Assembly: GCA_003252455.1 (NCBI GenBank)
Contig: QKED01000043.1
Location: 92,317 to 156,316 of the forward strand
Source of the DNA: Gammaproteobacteria bacterium
GTDB lineage: Bacteria > Pseudomonadota > Gammaproteobacteria > Thiohalomonadales > Thiohalomonadaceae
Length of the DNA stretch: 64,000 nt
Reading direction: 5' to 3'
Part shown: positions 1 to 10,611 of the stretch, piece after piece
Numbering within the stretch: position 1 is the first letter of the stretch
Layout: the number at the start of each line of letters is the position of its first letter
The notes under the pieces: model-generated
Seen by the model: the letters and a program-made list of their open reading frames with translations, nothing else
Database searches by the model: none
Told to the model about the DNA's origin: nothing
Translations under genes and position numbers: made by a program

Positions 1-485
1 GCGGAGAAGAGGTTCACAATCACCTGAGCGCCCCAGAAGGACATCTGACCCCAGGGCAGCAGGTAACCGAGGAACGCCTCGGCCATCAGCGCCAGGTAGA
101 TGAGGCAACCGAAGATCCAGATGAGCTCACGCTTGCCCTTGTAGGAGCCGTACATGAGGCCACGGAACATGTGCAGGTAGACCACCACGAAGAAGGCGGA
201 GGCACCGGTGGAGTGCATGTAGCGGATCAGCCAGCCCCACTCCACGTCGCGCATGATGTACTCGACCGAGAAGAAGGCCAGTTGGCCATCAGGCTTGTAG
301 CTCATGGTGAGGAAGATACCGGTGACGATCTGGATGACCAGCACCAGCAGGGCGAGCGAACCGAAGAAGTACCAGAAGTTGAAGTTCTTCGGTGCGTAGT
401 ACTCGGAAAGGTGCTCTTTCCACATCTTGGTCAGCGGGAAGCGGGTGTCGACCCACCCCAGCAGGGCAGTGAGCATACCGTTCAT
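1..485 (-). CDS. petB: Cytochrome b of the bc1 complex, N-terminal part (cut by window edge)
   Basis: Membrane subunit of ubiquinol-cytochrome c reductase, which oxidises quinol and passes electrons to heme b and the Rieske centre. About 161 residues are visible before the left edge. Heme ligands are seen as His91 (RYMHSTGAS) and His105 (VVYLHMFRG), 14 residues apart as in cytochrome b, followed by the quinol-site segment LLPWGQMSFWGA. Hydrophobic helices lie around residues 37-60 and 92-112. The ATG overlaps the petA stop by one base (TGATG on the minus strand), indicating translational coupling. The C-terminal part and probably petC lie outside the window. Confidence 0.96.
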   Translation of the reverse strand, partial: MNGMLTALLGWVDTRFPLTKMWKEHLSEYYAPKNFNFWYFFGSLALLVLVIQIVTGIFLTMSYKPDGQLAFFSVEYIMRDVEWGWLIRYMHSTGASAFFVVVYLHMFRGLMYGSYKGKRELIWIFGCLIYLALMAEAFLGYLLPWGQMSFWGAQVIVNLFS

Positions 486-1081
486 CAGGCGACACCTCCA
501 TCTTCACCCACCAGGATGCGGGTGTCGGACAGGAAATAGTAGGGTGGCACGGCCAAGTTCTTCGGGGCCGGCACGCCGGAGAAGACGCGGCCAGCGAGGT
601 CGAAGCGGGAGCCGTGGCAAGGGCAGAAGAAGCCACCCTTCCACTCGGGGCCCAGGTCCGCCGGGGCGATGTCCGGACGGTAGGTGGGCGAGCAACCGAG
701 GTGGGTGCAGATGCCGATGAGTACGGCGTACTCGGGCTTGATGGAGCGCACCGAGTTCTTGGCATACTCAGGCTGTTGGCCTACGTTGTCAGAAGCCGGG
801 TCCAGCAGGGCGCCGTCCAGGGTCGGCAGGTCGGCCAGGTTCTGCTCGGTACGGCGGACAATCCACACGGGCTTGCCGCGCCACTCGACGGTCATAATCT
901 GACCGGGTTCGAGCTTGCTCACATCCGCTTCGACCGGGGCACCGGCGGCCTGTGCGCGGGCACTGGGCTGCAGGGACAGGACGAACGGTAACGCTGCCGA
1001 GGCCGCGCCCACACCGCCGACCACGGAGGTCACGGCGGTGAGGAAGCGGCGTCGACCCTTATCTACGCCTTCACTACTCAT
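485..1081 (-). CDS. petA: Ubiquinol-cytochrome c reductase Rieske iron-sulfur subunit
   Basis: Carries the Rieske 2Fe-2S cluster of the bc1 complex on the periplasmic side. The 198-residue product has the two cluster-binding boxes CTHLGC (125-130) and CPCHGS (153-158). The N-terminus has a twin-arginine-like RRRFLTAV segment (10-17) followed by a hydrophobic anchor, as is normal for this family. The ATG at 1081 is preferred over an upstream in-frame start at 1171 because a GGGAGA ribosome site lies just before it and because the family starts close to the RR motif. It is the first gene of the pet operon and is coupled to petB. Confidence 0.96.
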   Translation of the reverse strand: MSSEGVDKGRRRFLTAVTSVVGGVGAASAALPFVLSLQPSARAQAAGAPVEADVSKLEPGQIMTVEWRGKPVWIVRRTEQNLADLPTLDGALLDPASDNVGQQPEYAKNSVRSIKPEYAVLIGICTHLGCSPTYRPDIAPADLGPEWKGGFFCPCHGSRFDLAGRVFSGVPAPKNLAVPPYYFLSDTRILVGEDGGVA

Positions 1082-1615
1082 AAACACGTCTCCCGAGATG
1101 GCATGGAAAACAACGAAAAAACCGAAGAGACCATCGCGCAGTCCCCCGTGGGTGCGACGATAGCCGACCAAATTATTCAGGCTTGAAGCCCCTTAGGCGG
1201 GGCCCTATCTCTCCATCGAGGCCCTATGGGCTCGATCCCTGGAGTGGGTGGGGGGAAAGAGGTGCCCCTCCACCAGCCGCAGACCCAGGTACCTTCGGGT
1301 GACACTCCCTGCCGCCCAACGATCGACCTAAGCCTATTAATGGCAAATATTACCAAATACTTATCCATAATAGTTTCATATAACTCCCCGCTTCAGGTCA
1401 AGGAAAAGATCTCCCCTCGGGTTCTGTGTGATTCCCCTCCCCTTTCACCTGTTCTCGACACTATTTAGCACCGCGTCAAATATCGAATCGACGGTCCACC
1501 ACAGGCCGACAATGGGGTAATCGCGGCCCCGTTTGTACGCGCGAAGACAGGTCTTCGCGTACCACCAACACGCGCTACTTATGTCATCGACCACACCACG
1601 CGGCACCCAACCGGC
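1082..1615. promoter_or_regulatory. Intergenic region upstream of petA (probable pet promoter region)
   Basis: No convincing gene. The stretch 1330-1385 is markedly AT-rich compared with its neighbours and lies 250-300 bp upstream of petA, so it is the best place for the pet operon promoter, although I cannot fix -10 and -35 boxes. GC-rich imperfect hairpins occur at 1190-1280. The short possible reading frames here lack family features. Confidence 0.4.
1535..1562. terminator. Hairpin downstream of the Nif3-like gene
   Basis: Inverted repeat with arms at 1535-1548 and 1551-1562 (GTACGCGCGAAGAC / GTCTTCGCGTAC), a two-base bulge and a two-base loop. It lies about 50 bp after the stop of the minus-strand Nif3-like gene. 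There is no strong T-run, so it may be a small repeat and not a terminator. Confidence 0.4.
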
Positions 1616-2374
1616 TCATGCCGGATTGGCGATTTCCACGAAGTGGTGCTCCAGATCGAATCTCTCCGCCAGGTGGTCGCCCAGTGCACGTACCCCATAA
1701 CGTTCGGTGGCGTGGTGACCTGCCGCCAGGTAGTGCACCCCCAGCTCACGCGCCAGGTGTACCACCGGTTCGGAAAGCTCTCCGCTCAGGTAGAGGTCGA
1801 CCCCCAACTCGGCGGCCTGGGGCAGGTACCCCTCGGCGCCGCCACTACACCAGGCCACACGTTGCACGCCCCGTTTACCCGCAGTGATCAGGGTCGGCGT
1901 GCGCTCAAGCCGTGCTGCCACGTGCGCAGCGAACCCCTCGGCGCTGTACGCGTTCCGCGTGCGCCCCCACCAGAGCAGACCCTCCTGCCCACCCACGGCC
2001 ACCTGTCCCTCCACCTCCAGCTCGAACACCTGTGCCAGTTGGGCGTTGTTACCCAGTTCGGGGTGGATATCGAGCGGCAGGTGATAGGCGATGAGGTTGA
2101 CCTCGGCGACCATCAGTGCCGCCACGCGTCGACGCTTCACCCCGACCAGCTCGGGGCTCTCGCCCTTCCAGAAGTAGCCGTGGTGCACCAACAGGGCGTC
2201 GGCCCCGCGACGCACCGCCTCATCGACCAGGGCCTGACATGCGCTGACCCCAGTGACCAAGCGGCGCACCTCGCCGCGCCCCTCCACCTGCAGGCCGTTG
2301 GGGGCATAGTCACGGATGCGTGCACTCCCGAGCAGCGTATCGAGGTAGTCGATGAGTTGGGTGCGCGTAACCAT
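1616..2374 (-). CDS. Nif3-like dinuclear metal-binding protein (YbgI/DUF34 family)
   Basis: A 252-residue member of the Nif3/YbgI family, proteins that form toroidal hexamers with a dinuclear metal site; members are often labelled GTP cyclohydrolase I type 2, but the cellular role is unsettled. Visible metal-site segments are LLVHHGYFW, AYHLPLDIHP and, near the C-terminus, AGHHATERYGV. Length is normal for the short form without the inserted PII-like domain. It is transcribed divergently from the htrA-type gene and in the same direction as the pet operon. Nif3, AlgW-like and pet genes lying together is, as I recall, common in Gammaproteobacteria. Confidence 0.9.
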   Translation of the reverse strand: MVTRTQLIDYLDTLLGSARIRDYAPNGLQVEGRGEVRRLVTGVSACQALVDEAVRRGADALLVHHGYFWKGESPELVGVKRRRVAALMVAEVNLIAYHLPLDIHPELGNNAQLAQVFELEVEGQVAVGGQEGLLWWGRTRNAYSAEGFAAHVAARLERTPTLITAGKRGVQRVAWCSGGAEGYLPQAAELGVDLYLSGELSEPVVHLARELGVHYLAAGHHATERYGVRALGDHLAERFDLEHHFVEIANPA

Positions 2375-2459
2375 AGGCCGACCTCCGGGGCTGAGTTAAG
2401 ATGGGCGTAGATTATCGCAAACCCCCTTGCGGCTGTCGTCCGGGGGCCTCGGAGCCGAC

Positions 2460-3596
<1,137 letters not shown>

Positions 3597-3730
3597 ACGC
3601 CCCGCCACTCGGGCCGACCTGCCGCTCAGTCCCCCCTTCCAAGACCCTGCATCCCACCCTCGTACGCGGCCCGATACCGTGCGAGAGCGCCTGCACCCCG
3701 AAGCGTATTTTGCCGCGCGCCAAAATAGAA

Positions 3731-3762
3731 AGGGCCCGGTCGACTCGCATCGACCGGGCCCT
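3731..3762. terminator. Bidirectional terminator between htrA-type gene and giant lipoprotein gene
   Basis: Perfect 13-bp stem (AGGGCCCGGTCGA, 3731-3743, paired with 3750-3762) and a six-base loop, between two convergent genes. An A-rich run on the left gives a T-rich tail on the minus strand, so it should stop the giant lipoprotein transcript at least. Confidence 0.8.
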
Positions 3763-3788
3763 CTACCCCTCAAAGGGGGTGCGGTTGC

Positions 3789-6700
3789 TTATTGGACGTT
3801 GTCGTAGAGCATCTGGAAGGCCTGGGCGGGCAGTGCGAACTGCGCCTCCTCGGTCCCCGCAGCGGTGCTGCTACCGATACGAACGAGGCCGTCGGGTAGA
3901 CCCAGGATCAACTCCTCACCCGGGTCCATCTCCAGATAGTCACCCATGCCGGCCACTTGGATCACCCCCACATTGAGGATGGTGAAGCGACTGTAGGTGG
4001 TGGTTCCGATAGGGTTGAGCCCACTGGAGCAGCCGTTGCAACGGTCGTAGAGGTTCACCCCACCACTGGCGGAGTCGAACTGACCGTAGTAGTCCATACC
4101 ATTGTTAGTGCCGAGATAGACATAGTTGGCACTGTTCTCCACCTGGTCGAGGGTGGTGGTATTGCTGCTGAATACCCCGTCTACGTCGACGCTGTAGGCG
4201 ACGGTGCAGTTGTTGGCGAGCGAGGTATTGGTGCAGCTATTGATCCGCAGGGAGTAGCCGGTGGACGCCTGCAGCACATGCAGTTGCAACAACTCGGAGC
4301 CGACGGGGAAGCGCAGGCTGGCATCGGCCATGTGGCTGGCCCAGGCGGTGGGGAACACGCGTGCCATCAGGTCACCGCTCAGGTCCATGCTATCGAAGGT
4401 GACCTGGATGCCATCGAAGACGTTACCTGCACTGTCGACCATAGTCAGGTCGACATAGCCCTCGAAGATGGAGTCGACACGCGGGTACGTACTGCTGTTG
4501 ACCCAGCCGTTGGCGGCACTGAGCATCCACTCGGGCTCCTGAGCGCGGGTGACGAAGCCACCGTTGACCAGGTCCCACTCCATTTCGGATTCGTTGATGG
4601 TGTTACCCACCATCTGAATCACGCTGTACGCCGGTACCTCCACCTGATTGTAGGTGTTGTAGTCGTACTGAGAGCGACTGCGCACCATGGTGAGTCCGGC
4701 GGTGAGCAGGTCACTGATGTGGGTGTCATCGGTGACCGGCGTGCCGTTGTAGCTGACGGCGGTCGGCATGGAGGCCCCCTGCAGCAACATACCACCGTAG
4801 TATGTGGTATCGCCGCCGTAGTGGTCGGTCAACTCCACATCGGCGTAAACGCCATTGAACATGCCGAAGGTGGTACGCATGGAGGCGACCATCATCCCAT
4901 CCGCCGGTTCGTAGAGGTCGATACCGAGACTCATCGAGCCTTCGCTATAGTCGTAGACCCCACAAGTGAAGCCATCGAACGAACTCCCGCTCGGGGCGAT
5001 GATCTCGCAGAAGGCGTTGTAGTAGTCCGCGGTGCTGAGCTGCAGGCTGAGGACGAAGTCGGTGCTGCCATCGCCATCGTAGTCCACGTCGAAGTCACCG
5101 AGCACACCAGGGTAGATCTGCGCCCAGTCACTCTGGGCGAAGGCCTTGACGCTCGGCTCGGTGTCGTTGCCGACGGTGGAACGACGACGCAGCTTGCCAC
5201 CATTGAACATATCGATGTGGTAGAGCTTCGGTAGTACCTCTTGACCACCGTTGCTGCACAGACGGGTCTGGGTCACCAGGGAGTCGTCATCCACGCTGCT
5301 CGGTTCGAGCAGTACGCACTCACTGTCGCTACCGGACAGAGGCATCCACTCGGCCAGCAGGGAGATGCTGCCCGGGAAGAAGCCGGCAAAGTAGTAGTTG
5401 CCGAGGTCGTCCTGCATGAACACATCGCTGCCGTTGAGCTTGACGCTGGTATGGTCCACGACGCTGGTCACGTAGTCCATGGCGCGGGCGGCGAAGTCGT
5501 AGCTGGCCATGAGCACATCGTCACCGTTGCCGAGCACACCATCCACGCTATCCACCACGTTGATCACGTAGGGGCTGTTGTCGGTCAGGGTCGAGAGGTT
5601 GCAGCTGATGGAGCTGTAGCGACTGCTCTGGAACTGCTCGGCGGCCGGGTCGGGCAGGTACTGGTAGGCACGCATCACGCTGATGTTGCTCTCGGCAGCG
5701 GCAAAACGGGTGCTGCAGCCGGGGGTACCGTTGACCGTCATGAACAGGTTCTCCAGCTTGCCACTACGCATGGTCGGCGGGCTGAGCAGGCCGATCACCA
5801 CACTGTGGCTGCCATCCTCCTTGGTCAGCATGCGGGTGTAGGGTTGCGTATCCACGTGGCGTGCATAGAGGTCCGCATCGAACTCCTCGATGCTGTCGGG
5901 GGTCACTGCACTCATGTCCAGTGGCAGCGTGGCGGCATCGTAGTTGCCTGCGTAGTGGCGCGTCACCTCCTCTTGATAGAGGATCATGGTCGGACCACTG
6001 CTATCGCCCGGGGCCCGCACGAACATGCCAGTGTAGCGGGCGACCATATCCTCCAACTCATCGAGGCTGCCGTCGCCGTTATTGTCGACCAGCTCCTGTG
6101 AGTGGCTCAGGAAGGAGAAGTGACCGGTCATCGGGTCCATGACGAAGTCACTCCAGGTCTCGTACTGGGTATTCTCGCCAGAGGCGACTGCCAGCTCACC
6201 TCCCGCCATTTCCAGTTGGAAGGAGAGCGCCTTTTGCACAGAACCCTCGTTGGATTTGGCCACCATCTCGGCCTCGAACACACCGTTGTAGTCCTCATCA
6301 CCGCTATGGGTGTAGAGGAACTCGCCCGTGTAGCTGTAGCTGGTCTGACACTCGGCCACGAGCTGGGCGTTACGGTCGGTGACATCCGCCGTACCCGTCA
6401 CTGAGCCATCGGGGCTGAGGGTACCGTAGACGGCGATGAGGTCGCTGTTGCCGAGCGAGCCATCCACTAGGCTGTTGTGGTCGGCACTGCCGTCGGCGAA
6501 GAAGCTGCCAGTAGCGTGGGTGATGCCGCCGGCCAGGGTGTCGCCGTTGGAGGTGCTGAAGGTCAGGCCGGACGCATCCTCGTCGAGGCTGAAGTAGACC
6601 ACCTTGATCTCGCCCACGGCATCTTCACACACGCCTCCATTCTTCGGGGTGGCGGAGGTCACGGTGAAGTCGGCACGCCAGACGCCCCGCACCACGTCAC

Positions 6701-9700
6701 TGACGCTGACATGGACACTGGCGCTCGCCGTGGCCTGACCATCACTGATGGTATAGGTGAAGCTGTCGTCACCGGAGAAGCCACTGGCCGGGGTGTAGAC
6801 CACGCTGGTGCCGTCGATGGAGACGGTGCCATGCCCCGGGGTACCGACGGCGGAGACACTCAGGCTACCGTTCTCCAGGTCGCTGTCGTTGGCCAGCACC
6901 TCGATGGTGACCGAGTTACCCTGCATCACACTGGCCTGGTCGTCGACCGCCACGGGGGCATCGTTGACCGGGGTGACGGTGATGTGGACGGTGGCCTCAG
7001 CGGTGAGGCCACCACTGTCCTCGATGCTGTAGATGAAGCTGTCGCTACCGTTGAAGTTGGCCACCGGGGTGTAGACATAGTAGTCACCCTGCAGGACCAG
7101 ACTGCCCATCTCGGGCATGGCCACCACGCTCACCAGGGTCCCGGCAGCGATGGTGTCCTCCTCGTCGGAATCGTTCACCAGCACCTGCTGGACGATGTTC
7201 ATCTGCAGTTGGCCATCCTCGGCGACGCTGAACTGATCGTCCACCGCCACCGGGGTGTCGTTCACCGGCAGCACGTTGACGCTGACCTGTGCGGTCGCCG
7301 TCTTGCCCTGGTTGTCGACGATCACGTAGCTGAAGCTGTCAGTACCGTAGAAGTTGGCGGCCGGGGTGTACTCGACGGCGATGGCGTAGCCACTCTCCGG
7401 CGGGTGCAGGGCGGTGGTGCCATGACTGCCGTTGGTGGCCGACTGCACGTAGATCGTGCCCTGGTTGGTGTCGTAGTCGTTGTTCAGCACATCGACGAAG
7501 ATCATCGTGTCTTCGTTACCCTCGGCACTGTCGTCACGCGCCACCGGGGCATCGTCACAGGCATCGCCCACACCGTTGGCGTTGAGGTCGGCCTGATCCT
7601 GATTGCTCACCAGAGGGCAGTTGTCGCTGGTATCGGGGGTGCCGTCGTTGTCGTCGTCCGGGTCGCAGACATTACCGAGCGCATCATCGTCGGTGTTGAG
7701 CTGATCGAGATTGGCGACCGTCGGGCAGTTGTCCAGCGGGTCGGAGATGCCATCCCCGTCGGTGTCGACGTCACAGGCGTTACCGATGCCGTTGCGGTCG
7801 GTGTCGGCCTGGTCCGGGTTGGCCACCAGCGGGCAGTTGTCACCCTCGTCGAGCACGCTGTCGTTGTCGTCATCGTCGTCGCAGGCGTTGCCGGCGGCAT
7901 CGGTGTCGCTGTTGAGCTGATCGGCGTTGGCGGTGAGCGGGCAGTTGTCGCTGGCATCGCCCACGGTGTCCTCATCGGTGTCGGCCAGTTCGGGGTTGGT
8001 GCCGAGGAGCTCCTCTTGGGTGTTGCTCAGGCCGTCACCATCGATGTCGTCGTCGCACACATCGCCCTTACCGTCGCTGTCCATATCCTCCTGGCCTGGG
8101 TTGTAGACGGTGGAGCAGTTGTCGCCCTTGTCACCGACCCCATCGTGGTCCACGTCACTGCTCTCGTTGGGGTCGAGCGGGAAGGGATCCTGGCTGTCGT
8201 TGACGCCGTCACCATCGGTGTCGGCCTTCAGCGGGTTGGTGCCCATCTCCACCTCGGCGCCGTCGGAGAGGCCGTCACCGTCGGTGTCTTTCACCAGCGG
8301 CTTGGTGCCGTAACCCTTCTCGGCCGTGTCGCTCAGACCGTCGTCATCGTCATCGGTATCGGCGTTATTGCCGATGCCATCCTTATCGGTGTCGACGGAC
8401 TCGTTCTTGTCGAGCGGGAAGGCGTCGTTCTTGTCGCTGACGCCATCCGCATCGGTGTCGCGATTGAGCGGGTTGGTGCCCTTGGTGGCCTCTTCGGTAT
8501 CGCTCAGACCATCGTTGTCGTCGTCGGTATCGGCGTTGTCACCGATGCCGTCCTTGTCGGTGTCACGGCTCTCGGAGGCGTCGAGCGGGAAGGGGTCCTC
8601 AGCATTGACCACCTCGTCACCGTCGATGTCGTCATCGCAGGCGTTACCCTTGCCATCGTTATCCATGTCGAGCTGCAGCGGGTTGGCGCGCAGCGGGCAG
8701 TTGTCCACACCGTTGCTCTTGCCGTCGCCGTCGAGGTCACCCTCGGGACCATCGTCGCAGGCGTCGCCGATGCCGTTGCTGTCGCTATCGGCCTGGCTGG
8801 CATTCGCGGCGGCGGGGCAGTTATCGAAACCGTCGTAGACGCCATCGCCATCGGTGTCGTCTTTGACCAGCGGGTGCGCATCCTCCTCGTCGAGGATGCC
8901 GTCGTTGTCGTCGTCGCTGTCGGCGTTGTTACCCACACCGTCGCCATCGGTGTCGACGCTCTCGAGCGGGTCGAGGGGGAAGGCGTCGAGGATGTTGAGC
9001 ACGCCATCGCCGTCCAGATCGGGATTGGTCTCGGCCGGCTTGGTGGCAATGGTGCTGTTGGTGTCGAGCGTGGTGGTCACCGTGGCGCCGGTGCTGGCCT
9101 TCTCGCCATCGATCACCGCCTTGGTGCTCCCCACCAGGGTATTGGTATTGGGGATGGTGAGGTTGTTGGGGTCGGCATCGAGCACGTCGATGTGCTCTCC
9201 GACCACACCGCCATCATCACCGATGATGCCGTCGGTGAGGTCGGCAACCAGCTCGCTGAGCACGGCGTCGGCGTCGGAGCCGCTGGCGCGCTGGCCCATT
9301 TCGTAGGCCACCGCGGTGAGCGCCTCGACCGCGCCACGATAGAGGGCCGTGGCCTCCTGCTCTTCGGCGGTGTCGGTGTCGCTGGTGAGTAGTGGCGGGG
9401 TCTGGAAGATGTCGATGTCACTGGTGACACCGAAGCCGAGGGTGGAGGTGACCTGCCCGGCGGCGGTCTCCAGCTCGGTAAGGAACTCGGCCACGCTGCC
9501 GTTACCGTCGGCGTTGGTGCGGGCCAGGGCCAGATCCACGGCCATGGTGGTCAGGGGGGTGGCGTAGATGCGCTTGAGGCCGTTGATCTCCTCCTGACGC
9601 ACCACGCTGCGCAGCACGGTGATCACCGGGTACTGACCCGTGGTGAGGTCGGTGGTGCCTGCGTTGGCGCGATACTCGATGATGAACGGCGGGGTCGCGC

Positions 9701-9998
9701 CGGCGGGGACCACGACGCCGCTCAGCTGGGCCTGGCTGTCGGTGGTACCGGTATCGATCGGGGTGCTCGCCATCACCAGGGTGGTGCCGCTCACCTGCAG
9801 CGGATAGAGGGCCACATCGGCCCCCACCAGCGGGCCTTTGACCACGCTGCCGGAGAGCGAGACGCCTTGGGTTTGCGAGGTGCCACCGCCACCGCCACCG
9901 CCGCCACAAGCGGTGAGCAGTAAGGCCAGAGAGACGGCAGCGCCGACGCGCGCGCCACTGGCCAGTGAGCGGAACGAGATCTGAGACTTATCGTTCAT
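3789..9998 (-). CDS. Giant lipoprotein with thrombospondin type 3 and tandem Ig/cadherin-like repeats
   Basis: A 2069-residue predicted lipoprotein. The signal peptide ends in a lipobox (LLLTAC) followed by eight glycines. Residues about 38-310 contain a module (GVSLSGSVVKG, then ATPLTTMAVD) shared with the divergent gene at 10612. Residues about 320-815 are many Asp-rich thrombospondin type 3 repeats (D-x-D-x-D-G-x-x-D type), which in known proteins bind calcium. Residues about 818-1106 form three repeats starting with PVAxDD and ending in VxPVND or VSDV, typical of the cadherin-like/tandem-95 class. The C-terminal 960 residues are unrecognised, rich in Tyr, Asp and Ser. A start at 9998 is chosen because GGGGGAAG precedes it and the signal peptide begins there. 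Likely a surface adhesin or matrix protein (inference). No C-terminal anchor is seen. Confidence 0.9.
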   Translation of the reverse strand: MNDKSQISFRSLASGARVGAAVSLALLLTACGGGGGGGGTSQTQGVSLSGSVVKGPLVGADVALYPLQVSGTTLVMASTPIDTGTTDSQAQLSGVVVPAGATPPFIIEYRANAGTTDLTTGQYPVITVLRSVVRQEEINGLKRIYATPLTTMAVDLALARTNADGNGSVAEFLTELETAAGQVTSTLGFGVTSDIDIFQTPPLLTSDTDTAEEQEATALYRGAVEALTAVAYEMGQRASGSDADAVLSELVADLTDGIIGDDGGVVGEHIDVLDADPNNLTIPNTNTLVGSTKAVIDGEKASTGATVTTTLDTNSTIATKPAETNPDLDGDGVLNILDAFPLDPLESVDTDGDGVGNNADSDDDNDGILDEEDAHPLVKDDTDGDGVYDGFDNCPAAANASQADSDSNGIGDACDDGPEGDLDGDGKSNGVDNCPLRANPLQLDMDNDGKGNACDDDIDGDEVVNAEDPFPLDASESRDTDKDGIGDNADTDDDNDGLSDTEEATKGTNPLNRDTDADGVSDKNDAFPLDKNESVDTDKDGIGNNADTDDDDDGLSDTAEKGYGTKPLVKDTDGDGLSDGAEVEMGTNPLKADTDGDGVNDSQDPFPLDPNESSDVDHDGVGDKGDNCSTVYNPGQEDMDSDGKGDVCDDDIDGDGLSNTQEELLGTNPELADTDEDTVGDASDNCPLTANADQLNSDTDAAGNACDDDDDNDSVLDEGDNCPLVANPDQADTDRNGIGNACDVDTDGDGISDPLDNCPTVANLDQLNTDDDALGNVCDPDDDNDGTPDTSDNCPLVSNQDQADLNANGVGDACDDAPVARDDSAEGNEDTMIFVDVLNNDYDTNQGTIYVQSATNGSHGTTALHPPESGYAIAVEYTPAANFYGTDSFSYVIVDNQGKTATAQVSVNVLPVNDTPVAVDDQFSVAEDGQLQMNIVQQVLVNDSDEEDTIAAGTLVSVVAMPEMGSLVLQGDYYVYTPVANFNGSDSFIYSIEDSGGLTAEATVHITVTPVNDAPVAVDDQASVMQGNSVTIEVLANDSDLENGSLSVSAVGTPGHGTVSIDGTSVVYTPASGFSGDDSFTYTISDGQATASASVHVSVSDVVRGVWRADFTVTSATPKNGGVCEDAVGEIKVVYFSLDEDASGLTFSTSNGDTLAGGITHATGSFFADGSADHNSLVDGSLGNSDLIAVYGTLSPDGSVTGTADVTDRNAQLVAECQTSYSYTGEFLYTHSGDEDYNGVFEAEMVAKSNEGSVQKALSFQLEMAGGELAVASGENTQYETWSDFVMDPMTGHFSFLSHSQELVDNNGDGSLDELEDMVARYTGMFVRAPGDSSGPTMILYQEEVTRHYAGNYDAATLPLDMSAVTPDSIEEFDADLYARHVDTQPYTRMLTKEDGSHSVVIGLLSPPTMRSGKLENLFMTVNGTPGCSTRFAAAESNISVMRAYQYLPDPAAEQFQSSRYSSISCNLSTLTDNSPYVINVVDSVDGVLGNGDDVLMASYDFAARAMDYVTSVVDHTSVKLNGSDVFMQDDLGNYYFAGFFPGSISLLAEWMPLSGSDSECVLLEPSSVDDDSLVTQTRLCSNGGQEVLPKLYHIDMFNGGKLRRRSTVGNDTEPSVKAFAQSDWAQIYPGVLGDFDVDYDGDGSTDFVLSLQLSTADYYNAFCEIIAPSGSSFDGFTCGVYDYSEGSMSLGIDLYEPADGMMVASMRTTFGMFNGVYADVELTDHYGGDTTYYGGMLLQGASMPTAVSYNGTPVTDDTHISDLLTAGLTMVRSRSQYDYNTYNQVEVPAYSVIQMVGNTINESEMEWDLVNGGFVTRAQEPEWMLSAANGWVNSSTYPRVDSIFEGYVDLTMVDSAGNVFDGIQVTFDSMDLSGDLMARVFPTAWASHMADASLRFPVGSELLQLHVLQASTGYSLRINSCTNTSLANNCTVAYSVDVDGVFSSNTTTLDQVENSANYVYLGTNNGMDYYGQFDSASGGVNLYDRCNGCSSGLNPIGTTTYSRFTILNVGVIQVAGMGDYLEMDPGEELILGLPDGLVRIGSSTAAGTEEAQFALPAQAFQMLYDNVQ

Positions 9999-10611
9999 CG
10001 AATCACTTCCCCCATGTGCACATGGATGTCTATAAAGTTGAGATGACTGCAAGGGACACGCCTCCGCCAAGGCGGAGAGCGATGAGATTAGCTTGGGCGA
10101 GTGTCAGGTTTATGAGTAAGAGGAGCACCCGACAACGGGTGAGATGATCCCACTCCGTACCTCAATTTAAGACTACGCCATAACTAGGCGCAATGCGATG
10201 CCGCCAGGGGTAAAACAGTGTCGCGTCGGCGCAGAAAAATATGGGTATTTTTCCCACAAAAGCACACCCCTTAATTTACACATCCACCCATCTCTGCTCA
10301 CGATCGTTTTTGTGTGGAATGGACGCCAACCCTTGTGCACGTAGAGGCGAGGCGCAAAGATCGCCTCGACCATGCATTAGCAAGTGCTGATCAACCCCTC
10401 CAACAACCTAGGAATAATAGTTAGGCTATCCTAACCGTCGACCTCGGTCGATCGCTACGTATAGGCAAATTTCCGGGCCTCGGAAAAACCACCCGAACAG
10501 ACCTACATAAGCCAGCAGCAATCACCTACAAGACTTACGCGCACATAGTGTATCCAAACTTGTTACCCTCCTGCATCTGTCAAACGACCACATCATCTGT
10601 AGGAGAAGTCC
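9999..10611. promoter_or_regulatory. Divergent intergenic region between two lipoprotein genes
   Basis: 613 bp without a credible gene; it should hold promoters for both flanking lipoprotein genes. Three hairpins are visible: 10062-10077 (CTCCGCC-AA-GGCGGAG), 10126-10141 (CACCCG-ACAA-CGGGTG) and 10348-10368. AT-rich stretches occur at 10240-10300 and 10400-10440. A cyclic-di-GMP riboswitch was considered but the conserved core could not be matched. Confidence 0.5.
10348..10368. promoter_or_regulatory. Perfect inverted repeat in the divergent lipoprotein promoter region
   Basis: CGAGGCG and CGCCTCG separated by seven bases (CAAAGAT). It lies about 245 bp before the plus-strand lipoprotein and 350 bp before the minus-strand one. 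It could be an operator or a leader hairpin; the function is not known. Confidence 0.35.

Noticed and set aside
6477..9392. 971-codon open frame on the plus strand opposite the giant lipoprotein
   Set aside because: It is the antisense of Asp-rich thrombospondin repeats, whose GAC/GAT codons read as Val/Ile on the other strand; the composition (almost only Val, Gly, Ala, His) is not that of a real protein and no start signal is seen.
10300..10400. GEMM-type cyclic-di-GMP riboswitch upstream of the lipoprotein genes
   Set aside because: A GCAAAG motif next to a stem is suggestive, but the remaining conserved core and tetraloop receptor pattern could not be found by eye.
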